From Streptomyces sp. BK239 (lineage in GTDB: Bacteria; Actinomycetota; Actinomycetes; Streptomycetales; Streptomycetaceae), in NCBI RefSeq assembly GCF_004217285.1, contig NZ_SHKS01000009.1, positions 1 through 64,000 of the forward strand: 64,000 nucleotides of DNA, read 5' to 3'. Positions 41,097-49,473 of the stretch are shown here, one piece after another (within the stretch, counting starts at the first letter, position 1; each line of letters begins with the position of its first letter). The notes beneath the pieces were generated by a model. The model ran no database searches, was not told the origin of the DNA, and worked only from the letters and a program-made list of their open reading frames with translations. Position numbers and translations under genes: made by a program.

Positions 41097-41882
41097 ATGC
41101 GTACGGAACTTGTCTCGGAGCCCGGCGATCAGGCCTTCCCCAACGAGGACTTCGCGAGCGTCGGGCTTCCCGCCTCCGGGCAGGGCGGTTCGCTCGTCCT
41201 CCTGGACGGGGTGACGCCGCCGCGGGGCGGTACGGGCTGTCTGCATTCGGTCCCCTGGTTCACCGCTCGACTGGGCGGTGCACTGACCGAACTGACCGTT
41301 TCACACCCGGATGTTCCTCTGGCCGAAGCACTGGCCGCCGCAGTCGCGCGTACCTCCGCCGCCCACGCCGAAACCTGTGACCTTTCTCACCCGCGCACTC
41401 CTCAGGCGACGGTCGCCCTGGCGCGCTGGTCGCCGGAGACCGTCGAATACCTGGTCCTCTCCGACGCGGTCCTGCTGCTGGCCGCTCCCGACGGCACGGT
41501 CACCGCGGTCCTCGACGACCGGCTGGACCGGCTGCCCCGGGCCCTGCTGGCGAGCGCGGAGATCTGCGACGCCGAGGCCCGCAACAAGGAGGGCGGCTTC
41601 TTCACGGCCGCCGCCGATCCGGCCGTGGCCTCGCGGGCGGTCACCGGGAGCGTCCCGCGAGCGGGCGTGTCGGCCCTGGCGGCGCTGAGCGACGGGGCGG
41701 CGCGCTGGACGGAGACGTTCCGCGAGGGCGACTGGACGGACCTGTTCGCCCGTCTCCGGAAGGAGGGGCCCGCTGCCCTGGTGCGGCGGGTGCGGGAACT
41801 GGAACGCGCGGACGAGGAACGCGTCTTCCTCGGCCGCGGCAAGCGCCATGACGACGCCACGGCGGTGTACGCCGAGCTGTGA
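41097..41882 (+). CDS. PP2C-like serine/threonine phosphatase domain protein
   Basis: 261 residues. Metal-site residues of PP2C-type folds can be placed: NEDFASVG near 17, LLDGVTPPRGG near 38, then LSDGAARW near 195 and the terminal KRHDDATAVYAE. The middle (TPQATVALARW, VEYLVLSDAVLLL) matches the usual strands. It is divergent from the conservon. A link to conservon signalling is possible but not shown by sequence. Start ATG 41097 gives a normal-length protein. Confidence 0.75.
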   Translation: MRTELVSEPGDQAFPNEDFASVGLPASGQGGSLVLLDGVTPPRGGTGCLHSVPWFTARLGGALTELTVSHPDVPLAEALAAAVARTSAAHAETCDLSHPRTPQATVALARWSPETVEYLVLSDAVLLLAAPDGTVTAVLDDRLDRLPRALLASAEICDAEARNKEGGFFTAAADPAVASRAVTGSVPRAGVSALAALSDGAARWTETFREGDWTDLFARLRKEGPAALVRRVRELERADEERVFLGRGKRHDDATAVYAEL

Positions 41883-41901
41883 ACGGCGGCCCGGCGGCGG
41901 G

Positions 41902-42468
41902 CTACCTGGCCATGCCCCGGTTGAGCTGGTTGAGGAGACGGGCCAGTTCGGCCACCTCGGCGCGCTCCCAGTGGGACAGCTGGGTGACGTACCGGCCTCG
42001 GCGGGCCTCCCGGACGCGGCCGACCCGGGTGCGGCCCTCCTCGGTGAGGTCGACCAGCCAGGCGCGCCCGTCGGCCGGGTCGGGCTCGCGGGCGACGAGC
42101 CCGAGGTGTTCCAGGGCGCGAAGCTGCCGGGACATGGTGGCCTTGCCGATGCCGATGTAGGCGGCGAGCTCGGTCGCGCGCTGCCGGCCGCACTCCTCCA
42201 GCCGCACCAGCAGGCCGTACGCGGCGGACTCCAGGTCGGGGTGGACCTCGCGGGCCATCTCCCCCTGGCTGGCGCGGGCGCGGCGCAGCAGGACCGTCAG
42301 CTCGCGCTCCAGGGACAGGAACTCCTGGTCCACCCCGCGTGGGGGTGTGCCGGTTCCGGGGTCTCCCGGGTTCACCGCGTCCTCGGGACGCCCGGTGCTC
42401 CCGCCCGCGCCCGCCGTCGCGCCTGCTTCCGCGTTCGTGTGTCCGATCGCGTGTCCGTCCTCGTGCAC
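41902..42468 (-). CDS. MarR-family regulator
   Basis: 188 residues, GTG start. The first 50 or so are low-complexity and probably disordered. The winged helix follows, with LLVRLEECGRQRATELAAYI, GIGKATMSRQLRALEHLGLV and EPDPADGRAWLVDLTEEG. A palindrome overlapping a TAGAAT -10 box upstream (42499-42513) suggests that it represses itself. It is convergent with the PP2C-like gene, 19 bases apart. Confidence 0.9.
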   Translation of the reverse strand: MHEDGHAIGHTNAEAGATAGAGGSTGRPEDAVNPGDPGTGTPPRGVDQEFLSLERELTVLLRRARASQGEMAREVHPDLESAAYGLLVRLEECGRQRATELAAYIGIGKATMSRQLRALEHLGLVAREPDPADGRAWLVDLTEEGRTRVGRVREARRGRYVTQLSHWERAEVAELARLLNQLNRGMAR

Positions 42469-42498
42469 GTCAGCACTCCTGATCCGGTCTCGGACCCG

Positions 42499-42513
42499 AT
42501 TCTACGTGCGTAG
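42499..42513 (-). promoter_or_regulatory. MarR promoter/operator
   Basis: On the minus strand TAGAAT (42504-42499) is a good -10 box about 30 bases before the MarR start. It overlaps the palindrome CTACG-TG-CGTAG (42502-42513), a likely autoregulatory site. Confidence 0.5.
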
Positions 42514-42638
42514 TTGCCTCCTGGCCGCGCCGTGCCGGACGGTCCCCGGCCTCTTTCAGGAAGCCGGGACCCGCGCCGTGCCGGACGGGCCCGGACCTCC
42601 CTCACGGAGTCCGGGCCCGCCTCGTCCGGCCACGTCCG

Positions 42639-45062
42639 TCACGCCGCGACCGGGACCTCGGGCGTCGCGCCGTCCACGGCGGGCGCGAGCGCCAGTTCCA
42701 GTACCTGGCGGACGTCGGTGACGGTGTGGACGTCGAGCTTGTCCAGCACCTCCGCGGGGACGTCGTCCAGGTCGGGCTCGTTGCGCTTGGGGATGATCAC
42801 GGTGGTGACTCCCGCCCGGTGCGCGGCGAGCAGCTTCTGCTTCACCCCGCCGATCGGCAGGACCCGCCCGGTCAGCGAGACCTCGCCGGTCATCGCCACG
42901 TCCGTGCGGACCAGCCGCCCCGACAGCAGCGACGCGAGGGCCGTCGTCATGGTGATGCCCGCGCTCGGGCCGTCCTTGGGGACCGCGCCCGCCGGGAAGT
43001 GGATGTGCGCTCCCCGGTCCTTCAGGTCGGCCACCGGCAGTTCCAGCTCGGCCCCGTGGCTGCGCAGGAAGCTCAGCGCGATCTGCGCCGACTCCTTCAT
43101 CACGTCGCCCAGCTGTCCCGTCAGCGTCAGTCCCGCCGCGCCCGTCTCCGGGTCGGCGAGGGACGCCTCCACGTACAGCACGTCGCCGCCCGCGCCGGTG
43201 ACCGCGAGGCCGGTCGCCACACCGGGCACCGCCGTCCGCCGCTCGGCCGGGTCCTGGGCGGACTCGGGCACATGGTGCGGCCGGCCGATGAGGCCGCGCA
43301 GGTCGCCCTCGGTGACCGTGAGGGGCAGTTCCCGCTCGCCCAGTTCGTGCTGGGCGGCGATCTTGCGCAGCAGCCGCGCCACGGATCGCTCCAGGTTGCG
43401 CACGCCCGCCTCGCGCGTGTACTCGCCGGCCAGCTTGCGCAGCGCGCTCTCGTCGAGGGTCACCTCGTCGGCGTCGAGGCCGGCCCGCTCCAGCTGGCGC
43501 GGGAGCAGGTGGTCACGCGCGATGACGATCTTCTCGTCCTCGGTGTAGCCGTCGAGGCGGACCAGCTCCATCCGGTCGAGCAGGGCCTCGGGGATGGCTT
43601 CGAGCACGTTGGCGGTGGCGAGGAACACCACGTCGCTGAGGTCGAGTTCGACCTCCAGGTAGTGGTCGCGGAAGGTGTGGTTCTGCGCCGGGTCCAGGAC
43701 CTCGAGGAGGGCGGCGGCCGGGTCGCCCCGGAAGTCCGAGCCCACCTTGTCGATCTCGTCCAGCAGGACCACCGGGTTCATCGCCCCGGCCTCCTTGATC
43801 GCGCGGACGATCCGGCCGGGCAGCGCGCCGACGTAGGTACGCCGGTGGCCGCGGATCTCGGCCTCGTCCCGGACGCCGCCGAGGGCGACCCGGACGAACT
43901 CGCGCCCCATGGCGTGCGCGACGGACTCACCGAGCGAGGTCTTGCCGACGCCGGGCGGGCCGACGAGCGCGAGGACGGCGCCCCCGCGCCGCCCGCCGAC
44001 CACGCCGAGGCCGCGGTCGCCGCGCCGCTTGCGCACCGCGAGGTACTCGGTGATCCGCTCCTTCACGTCGTCCAGGCCTGCGTGCTCGGCGTCGAGGACG
44101 GCCCGGGCGCCCTGGATGTCGTAGGCGTCCTCGGTCCTCTTGCTCCAGGGGAGTTCGAGGACGGTGTCCAGCCAGGTGCGGATCCAGGAGCCCTCGGGCG
44201 ACTGGTCGCTCGCCCGCTCCAGCTTGTCGACCTCCTTGAGGGCGGCCTCGCGGACCTTCTCGGGCAGGTCGGCGGCCTCCACGCGCGCCCGGTAGTCGTC
44301 GGACTCCTCGCCCTGCTCCTCGCCGTTCAGCTCGCGCAGCTCCTTGCGCACGGCTTCCAGCTGCCGCCGCAGGAGGAACTCGCGCTGCTGCTTGTCGACG
44401 CCCTCCTGGACGTCCTTGGCGATGGTCTCGGCGACGTCCTGCTCGGCGAGGTGGTCGCGCAGCTGACGTACGGCCAGCTTCAGCCGGGCCACGGGGTCCG
44501 CGGTCTCCAGCAGCTCCACCTTCTGCTCGGTGGTGAGGAACGGCGAGTAACCGGAGTTGTCGGCGAGCGCTGAGACGTCGTCGATGGCCTGGACGCGGTC
44601 GACGACCTGCCAGGCGCCGCGCTTGCGCAGCCAGGCGGTGGCCAGGGCTTTGTACTCCTTGACCAGTTCGGTGACATGGCCGGGGAGCGGCTCGGGCGTC
44701 TGCTCGTCGATGCGGGTGCCCTCGACCCACAGCGCCGCCCCGGGGCCGGTGGTGCCGGCGCCGATGCGCACGCGGCCGCGGCCCCGGATCAGCGCGCCCG
44801 GGTCTCCGTCGGCCAGCCGGCCGACCTGTTCGACGGTGCCGAGCACGCCGGTGCTCGCGTAGGTCCCGTCGATGCGCGGCACCAGCAGGACCCTGGGCTT
44901 GCCGGGCTCGGACCGGGCGGCGGCCTGGGCGGCCTCCACCGCGGCGCGCACGTCGGCGTCGTTGAGGTCGAGCGGAACCACCATCCCGGGCAGCACCACT
45001 TCGTCGTCGAGCGGCAGCACGGGCAGGGTGAGCGGTGTGAACGCTGCGGACTCAGCAGCCAT
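42639..45062 (-). CDS. lon: ATP-dependent Lon protease
   Basis: 807 residues. ATG 45062 follows AGGGGAG. N-terminal substrate domain about 1-200, helical linker, AAA+ module with Walker A GPPGVGKTSLG near 377 and Walker B LLDEIDKVG, then the protease domain with catalytic Ser in PKDGPSAGITM near 699 and Lys in VKQKLLAAHRAG near 740. It degrades misfolded and regulatory proteins in the cytoplasm. An HspR-type HAIR operator lies 23 bases upstream. Lon is a recalled HspR target in S. coelicolor, so heat-shock control is likely. A complete, typical enzyme. Confidence 0.97.
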   Translation of the reverse strand: MAAESAAFTPLTLPVLPLDDEVVLPGMVVPLDLNDADVRAAVEAAQAAARSEPGKPRVLLVPRIDGTYASTGVLGTVEQVGRLADGDPGALIRGRGRVRIGAGTTGPGAALWVEGTRIDEQTPEPLPGHVTELVKEYKALATAWLRKRGAWQVVDRVQAIDDVSALADNSGYSPFLTTEQKVELLETADPVARLKLAVRQLRDHLAEQDVAETIAKDVQEGVDKQQREFLLRRQLEAVRKELRELNGEEQGEESDDYRARVEAADLPEKVREAALKEVDKLERASDQSPEGSWIRTWLDTVLELPWSKRTEDAYDIQGARAVLDAEHAGLDDVKERITEYLAVRKRRGDRGLGVVGGRRGGAVLALVGPPGVGKTSLGESVAHAMGREFVRVALGGVRDEAEIRGHRRTYVGALPGRIVRAIKEAGAMNPVVLLDEIDKVGSDFRGDPAAALLEVLDPAQNHTFRDHYLEVELDLSDVVFLATANVLEAIPEALLDRMELVRLDGYTEDEKIVIARDHLLPRQLERAGLDADEVTLDESALRKLAGEYTREAGVRNLERSVARLLRKIAAQHELGERELPLTVTEGDLRGLIGRPHHVPESAQDPAERRTAVPGVATGLAVTGAGGDVLYVEASLADPETGAAGLTLTGQLGDVMKESAQIALSFLRSHGAELELPVADLKDRGAHIHFPAGAVPKDGPSAGITMTTALASLLSGRLVRTDVAMTGEVSLTGRVLPIGGVKQKLLAAHRAGVTTVIIPKRNEPDLDDVPAEVLDKLDVHTVTDVRQVLELALAPAVDGATPEVPVAA

Positions 45063-45084
45063 GATCTCCCCTTCGGCAGTCAAG

Positions 45085-45103
45085 TTGAGTTATGCCGACT
45101 CAA
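45085..45103. promoter_or_regulatory. HAIR-like operator (HspR site) of lon
   Basis: TTGAGT-TATGCCG-ACTCAA. The HspR-associated inverted repeat is known as CTTGAGT-N7-ACTCAAG; here 6 of 7 bases of each arm and the 7-base spacing match. Located just upstream of the lon ribosome site. Confidence 0.8.
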
Positions 45104-45233
45104 TGCATAGCGACCCCCGGATGTTCCCCGTACCGGCCCGCGTTCACTGTGGGCGATCACCTCCCTCGTCTCCCCCGCCCCCATTTCCGGCGTTCCCGCC
45201 GAACCGGATCCGGGCCGACAGCACAATGCGCAC

Positions 45234-46253
45234 ATGACCGATGACTGGAAGCAACGGCTCGACGCCCTGCACGCGGAGCTGGTCCGCCGGGACGACCCCG
45301 TCGCCTGGGTGATGGAGGCGGACGCCATGGAGGCGTCCCGGCGCTACCCGGATCTCGCCCCGCGCGGGCCCGTCTTCGGTGTCGCGGCGCAGGACCCCTC
45401 CGCCGGCGACCCGCGCTGGCGGCTGCTCAAGCCGGTCGTGAACGGCACCCCGCAGCAGGCCCGCGACGGCCTCAACTCCCACCTGTGGTTCAAGGCGAAG
45501 GACGACACCGACGACCCGGCCGTCCGCCGGGAACTGCTGAGCGCGGTGCGGGTGCTGGAGCGGGAGCCGGCCGACGAGGTGACGGCGCTCGGCGTGCGCT
45601 ACCGGGTCGTGCGCGGCGACGAGTTCGCGCGCATGGGGGACGACGGGCTGGAGCCGCCCCGCCCGACCGACCCGGAACCGGCCGTGTCCCTGTGGGACGG
45701 CCGGGACGACACCCCCTCCCCCGACCTGGGGTTCGTCCTCGACCCGGCCCGCGACGAGGGGCCGATGGCGGGCGCCCTGCGGCTGGGGCTGCGGGGCTTC
45801 GCCTACACGGGGTCCCGCTACCCGGCCGACGTGCGGGAGGGCTCCGCGCGCGCGGTGCTGACGCACCCCGACGTCGTCTGTCTGCCCGTCGGCTTCTCGG
45901 TGGCCGAGCACGACGGCACGGGCTGGACCCCGCACGGCGCCCTCATGGCCACGCCGCACGAGGCCCGCCGGCTGCTGCACGACGGGATGGCCCGCTTCTG
46001 GGCGCTGCTGTACGGCTTCGACGAGGCGAGGAAGGCCGTGTACGCGCGCGCGGCCGAGGCGTACCGGGCGGCGGGCCGCGCCGACGAGGCCCGGGTGGAG
46101 GACCGGCTGTTCCGGATCTGCCGGGTGGAGCGGATGGTCCGCATGGGCCCGGACGGCCCCGAGCCGCCCCGCTCGTCCGACCTCGACGACTACGGCCCGA
46201 TGAAGCTGCACCCGACCCTGCACGAGGACGGAACGGTGGTGCACGACGACTGA
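45234..46253 (+). CDS. DUF5954-like protein, unknown function
   Basis: 339 residues, soluble. The opening DDPVAWVMEADAMEASRRYPD and later regions (LWFKAKDDTDDPAVRRELLSAV, RYRVVRGDEFARMGDDGLEPPRP, GPMKLHP near the end) fit a Streptomyces-restricted family I recall as DUF5954. The phrase MGxDG.EPPRPSD occurs twice (about 140 and 305), which hints at an internal duplication. No catalytic motif is seen. It stands divergent from lon. Confidence 0.7.
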   Translation: MTDDWKQRLDALHAELVRRDDPVAWVMEADAMEASRRYPDLAPRGPVFGVAAQDPSAGDPRWRLLKPVVNGTPQQARDGLNSHLWFKAKDDTDDPAVRRELLSAVRVLEREPADEVTALGVRYRVVRGDEFARMGDDGLEPPRPTDPEPAVSLWDGRDDTPSPDLGFVLDPARDEGPMAGALRLGLRGFAYTGSRYPADVREGSARAVLTHPDVVCLPVGFSVAEHDGTGWTPHGALMATPHEARRLLHDGMARFWALLYGFDEARKAVYARAAEAYRAAGRADEARVEDRLFRICRVERMVRMGPDGPEPPRSSDLDDYGPMKLHPTLHEDGTVVHDD

Positions 46254-46468
46254 CGTCCGCCGGGACGGGACAAGCGCGGGCGGGCGCGGGGCGTCGTGAG
46301 GCGTGCGCGACGTGAGGGGGGATGCGCGCGCTCGCCGAGCCGCTCGTGCCGCTCAAGCCGTCGTCGAATCCCCCCAGTTGCCGATCCTGGACGAGCCGAC
46401 GCACGTGGGTGCCGGGCTGTGTTGCGCGTTCCGCCGCCGGACGGCCGGCCGAGTGCCAGGATGGACCG

Positions 46469-47146
46469 ATGTCCGTCTTCCACGAGCTTCCCGAGGTGCT
46501 GGACCGTCGCACGGGCCCCTACGGCGAGGTGGTGCTGCGCCGGCAGGGGGATGTCCTCCAGATCATCGCCAACGGCTGCTTCCTGATGGACACTTCCGAC
46601 GGCCGCTCGGAGCGGCTGCTCGTGGACGCGGCGCTGGCCGCGCTCGACGGCCGCCCCGCGCCGCGTGTCCTGATCGGCGGCCTGGGCGTCGGCTTCTCGC
46701 TGGCGCACGCCGCCGCCGACGCCCGTTGGGGCCGCATCACCGTCGTGGAGCGCGAAAGCGCCGTCGTGGACTGGCACCGCGACGGGCCGCTGGCCGCGAT
46801 CTCGGGCCCCGCGCTCGCCGACCCGCGCACGGAGATCGCGGAAGCGGACCTGCTGGAGTACGTCAATGAGACATACGCCACTTTCGACGCGCTGTGCCTC
46901 GACATCGACAACGGCCCCGGCTGGACGGTCACGGAGGGCAACGAGGACCTCTACACACCGGCCGGACTCACAGGCTGTGCACGGGTGTTGAGACCCGGTG
47001 GGGTTCTCGCGGTGTGGTCCGCACAACCCTCCGGCGAATTCGAGCGAACCCTGAGGAATGCCGGGTTCCAACAGGTGCGTACCGAAGAGGTCCCGGTTGC
47101 CCGGGGAGCACCCGACATCGTGCATCTCGCCGTCCGACCTGGATAG
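46469..47146 (+). CDS. Spermidine synthase-like methyltransferase-fold protein
   Basis: 225 residues, ATG 46469 (MSVFHELPEVLDRRTGPYGEV). Features: LIGGLGVGFSLAHA as the nucleotide-binding glycine loop, ITVVERESAVVDWHRDG with the acidic strand end, DALCLDIDNGPGW and a Rossmann-like end (RVLRPGGVLAVWSAQ). The fold is that of spermidine synthases and SAM methyltransferases, but the polyamine-binding residues are not clear. Probably cytoplasmic, substrate unknown. A 215-base gap precedes it with no visible gene. Confidence 0.75.
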   Translation: MSVFHELPEVLDRRTGPYGEVVLRRQGDVLQIIANGCFLMDTSDGRSERLLVDAALAALDGRPAPRVLIGGLGVGFSLAHAAADARWGRITVVERESAVVDWHRDGPLAAISGPALADPRTEIAEADLLEYVNETYATFDALCLDIDNGPGWTVTEGNEDLYTPAGLTGCARVLRPGGVLAVWSAQPSGEFERTLRNAGFQQVRTEEVPVARGAPDIVHLAVRPG

Positions 47147-47275
47147 CAAAGCCGCGCCGGCTCCCCGTACGCTGCTGCCCTGACGCTAATGATTCACGCG
47201 TCAACCGCAGTCATGCGCAGACAGCAGACAAGGGATCACCCCACGGATCCCGGCACAGCACCCCAGGGGCGGGCG

Positions 47276-48016
47276 ATGGAGCAGACACACACCGCACACA
47301 ACGGCACGGCGACGGCGACCCCGGGCGCGCAGCGGCGCGTCCTCGTGGTCGAGGACGACCCGACCATCGTCGACGCCATCGCGGCCCGCCTTCGCGCCGA
47401 GGGATTCCTCGTGCAAACGGCGAGCGACGGCCCCGCGGCCGTCGACACCGCCGAGGCCTGGCAGCCCGACCTGCTGATCCTCGACATCATGCTGCCCGGC
47501 TTCGACGGCCTCGAGGTGTGCCGCCGGGTGCAGGCCGCCCGCCCGGTGCCCGTGATGATGCTCACCGCCCGCGACGACGAGACCGACATGCTGGTCGGCC
47601 TCGGCGTGGGCGCCGACGACTACATGACCAAGCCGTTCTCCATGCGGGAGCTCGCGGCACGCGTGCACGTGCTGCTGCGCCGCGTGGAGCGGGCCGCGGT
47701 CGCCGCCACCACGCCCCGCTCCGGCATCCTGCGCCTGGGCGAGCTGGAGATCGACCACGCGCAGCGCCGGGTGCGGGTGCGCTCGGAGGACGTGCACCTG
47801 ACGCCCACCGAGTTCGACCTGCTGGTGTGCCTGGCGAACACCCCGCGCGCGGTGCTCTCGCGTGAGCAGCTGCTCGCGGAGGTGTGGGACTGGGCGGACG
47901 CCTCCGGCACCCGGACCGTCGACAGCCACATCAAGGCGCTGCGCCGGAAGATCGGCGCCGAGCGGATCCGCACCGTGCACGGCGTGGGCTACGCGCTGGA
48001 GACCCCGACGCCATGA
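47276..48016 (+). CDS. OmpR-type response regulator
   Basis: 246 residues. ATG 47276 gives a 20-residue disordered leader, then the receiver with phospho-acceptor Asp in LLILDIMLPGFDGLEV, Thr in MMLTARD and Lys in MTKPFS. The C-terminal winged helix (LTPTEFDLLVCLANTPRAVL, then RTVDSHIKALRRKIG and HGVGYAL) is OmpR/PhoB type. It overlaps the kinase gene by ATGA and will be phosphorylated by it. The stimulus is unknown. Confidence 0.94.
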   Translation: MEQTHTAHNGTATATPGAQRRVLVVEDDPTIVDAIAARLRAEGFLVQTASDGPAAVDTAEAWQPDLLILDIMLPGFDGLEVCRRVQAARPVPVMMLTARDDETDMLVGLGVGADDYMTKPFSMRELAARVHVLLRRVERAAVAATTPRSGILRLGELEIDHAQRRVRVRSEDVHLTPTEFDLLVCLANTPRAVLSREQLLAEVWDWADASGTRTVDSHIKALRRKIGAERIRTVHGVGYALETPTP

Positions 48017-49116
48017 GCGGCGGGCCGGCCGGACCGAGAGTTTCCAGGGAACCCTGGGGCGGAGTGCGACCGTTCTCGATCAAGACGAAGCTGGGTGCGC
48101 TCGTCGTCATCTCGGTGCTGATCACCACCGGGCTGATGATGATCGCCATGCGCACCGAGACGGAGCTGCGCTTCATCACGGTCTTCTCGATGATCGCCAC
48201 CCTGCTCATCACGCAGTTCGTCGCGCATTCGCTCACCGCGCCGCTGGACGAGATGAACACGGTCGCGCGGGCCATCTCGCACGGCGACTACACCCGCCGG
48301 GTCAGCGAGAACCGCCGTGACGAGCTGGGCGACCTGGCCCAGACGATCAACGTCATGGCGGACGAGCTGGAGGCGCAGGACAACCAGCGCAAGGAGCTGG
48401 TGGCCAACGTCTCCCACGAGCTGCGCACGCCCATCGCCGGGCTGCGCGCCGTCCTGGAGAACGTGGTCGACGGGATCGCCGAGGCGGACCCGGAGACGAT
48501 GCGCACCGCCCTGAAGCAGACCGAGCGGCTCGGCCGGCTGGTGGAGACCCTGCTCGACCTGTCCCGGCTGGACAACGGCGTGGTGCCGCTGCGCAGGCGG
48601 CGGTTCGAGGTGTGGCCGTACCTGTCGGGAGTGCTGAAGGAGGCCAACATGGTGGCCTCCGCGCGCGCGACGATGGGCTCGGGCGGCAGCCACACGCGTA
48701 CGGACGTCCATCTGCACCTGGACGTCACCCCGCCGGAGCTGACCGCGCACGCGGACCCGGAGCGCATCCACCAGGTCGTCGCCAACCTCATCGACAACGC
48801 GGTCAAGCACAGTCCGCCGCACGGCCGGGTGACGGTCAGGGCCCGCCGGGGCCCGCTGCCGGAGTCGCTGGAGCTGGAGGTGCTGGACGAGGGTCCCGGC
48901 ATTCCGCGGTCGGAGTGGCACCGGGTCTTCGAGCGCTTCAACCGGGGCGCCGTCAGCCGGCCGCACGGTCCGGGCAGCGACGGCGGCACGGGACTGGGAC
49001 TGGCGATCGCGCGCTGGGCGGTCGATCTTCACGGAGGCCGGATCGGAGTGGCCGAATCCGAGCGTGGTTGCCGGATTCTTATCACTCTTCCGGGAGAGCC
49101 TTCCGTGCCAAGTTGA
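48013..49116 (+). CDS. Sensor histidine kinase with minimal extracellular loop
   Basis: 367 residues. Two membrane helices (VVISVLITTGLMMIAM and FITVFSMIATLLITQFVAHS) are joined by only about seven residues (RTETELR). There is thus almost no extracellular domain and the signal is probably sensed in or at the membrane. HAMP, HisKA with His in VANVSHELRTPIAG, and HATPase with NLIDNAVKHSP, DEGPGIP and GTGLGLAIARW are all complete. Partner of the upstream response regulator through an ATGA overlap. Confidence 0.94.
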   Translation: MSGGPAGPRVSREPWGGVRPFSIKTKLGALVVISVLITTGLMMIAMRTETELRFITVFSMIATLLITQFVAHSLTAPLDEMNTVARAISHGDYTRRVSENRRDELGDLAQTINVMADELEAQDNQRKELVANVSHELRTPIAGLRAVLENVVDGIAEADPETMRTALKQTERLGRLVETLLDLSRLDNGVVPLRRRRFEVWPYLSGVLKEANMVASARATMGSGGSHTRTDVHLHLDVTPPELTAHADPERIHQVVANLIDNAVKHSPPHGRVTVRARRGPLPESLELEVLDEGPGIPRSEWHRVFERFNRGAVSRPHGPGSDGGTGLGLAIARWAVDLHGGRIGVAESERGCRILITLPGEPSVPS

Positions 49117-49473
49117 CGTAAAGTGCCAACCGGAGCCACAAGATCCACTGGCGTTTCCCGCTGCCGCCGCCCCTCTGGCGGCGAGCCGGACCGGTGCGAT
49201 CAGGCATGCGCCGACGCAGGTCGGCGCGGGTGGGCCCGGGGTTCGTGAAGAACCGGCCCGGGGGTCGCGCGGTCGGTGCGCGCACCCTGCTTCAAACGTT
49301 TCCTTTTGCAGCGCAACTGCGCTTGTTTCCCGCCGTTTCAACCCCTGAAACACGCTTGAAGATGTGACTTACGTGACGATGCGGCAGCCCGGCCTGACCT
49401 TCACCCGCTGAGGGGCGTAGCCTTTATTCCCGCTGTCCATCACCTTGTGAAGCGGAAGAGGGCGGTTGCCGCC
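49117..49473. other. Leader region of kgd
   Basis: 357 bases without a gene. The region carries AAACGTTT near 49295 and the inverted repeat at 49335-49351. No riboswitch or RNA gene is recognised. Confidence 0.5.
49335..49351. promoter_or_regulatory. Inverted repeat GTTTCA-N5-TGAAAC upstream of kgd
   Basis: Perfect 6-bp arms, 5-base spacer, about 120 bases before the kgd start. A candidate regulator site; the regulator is unknown. Confidence 0.4.
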
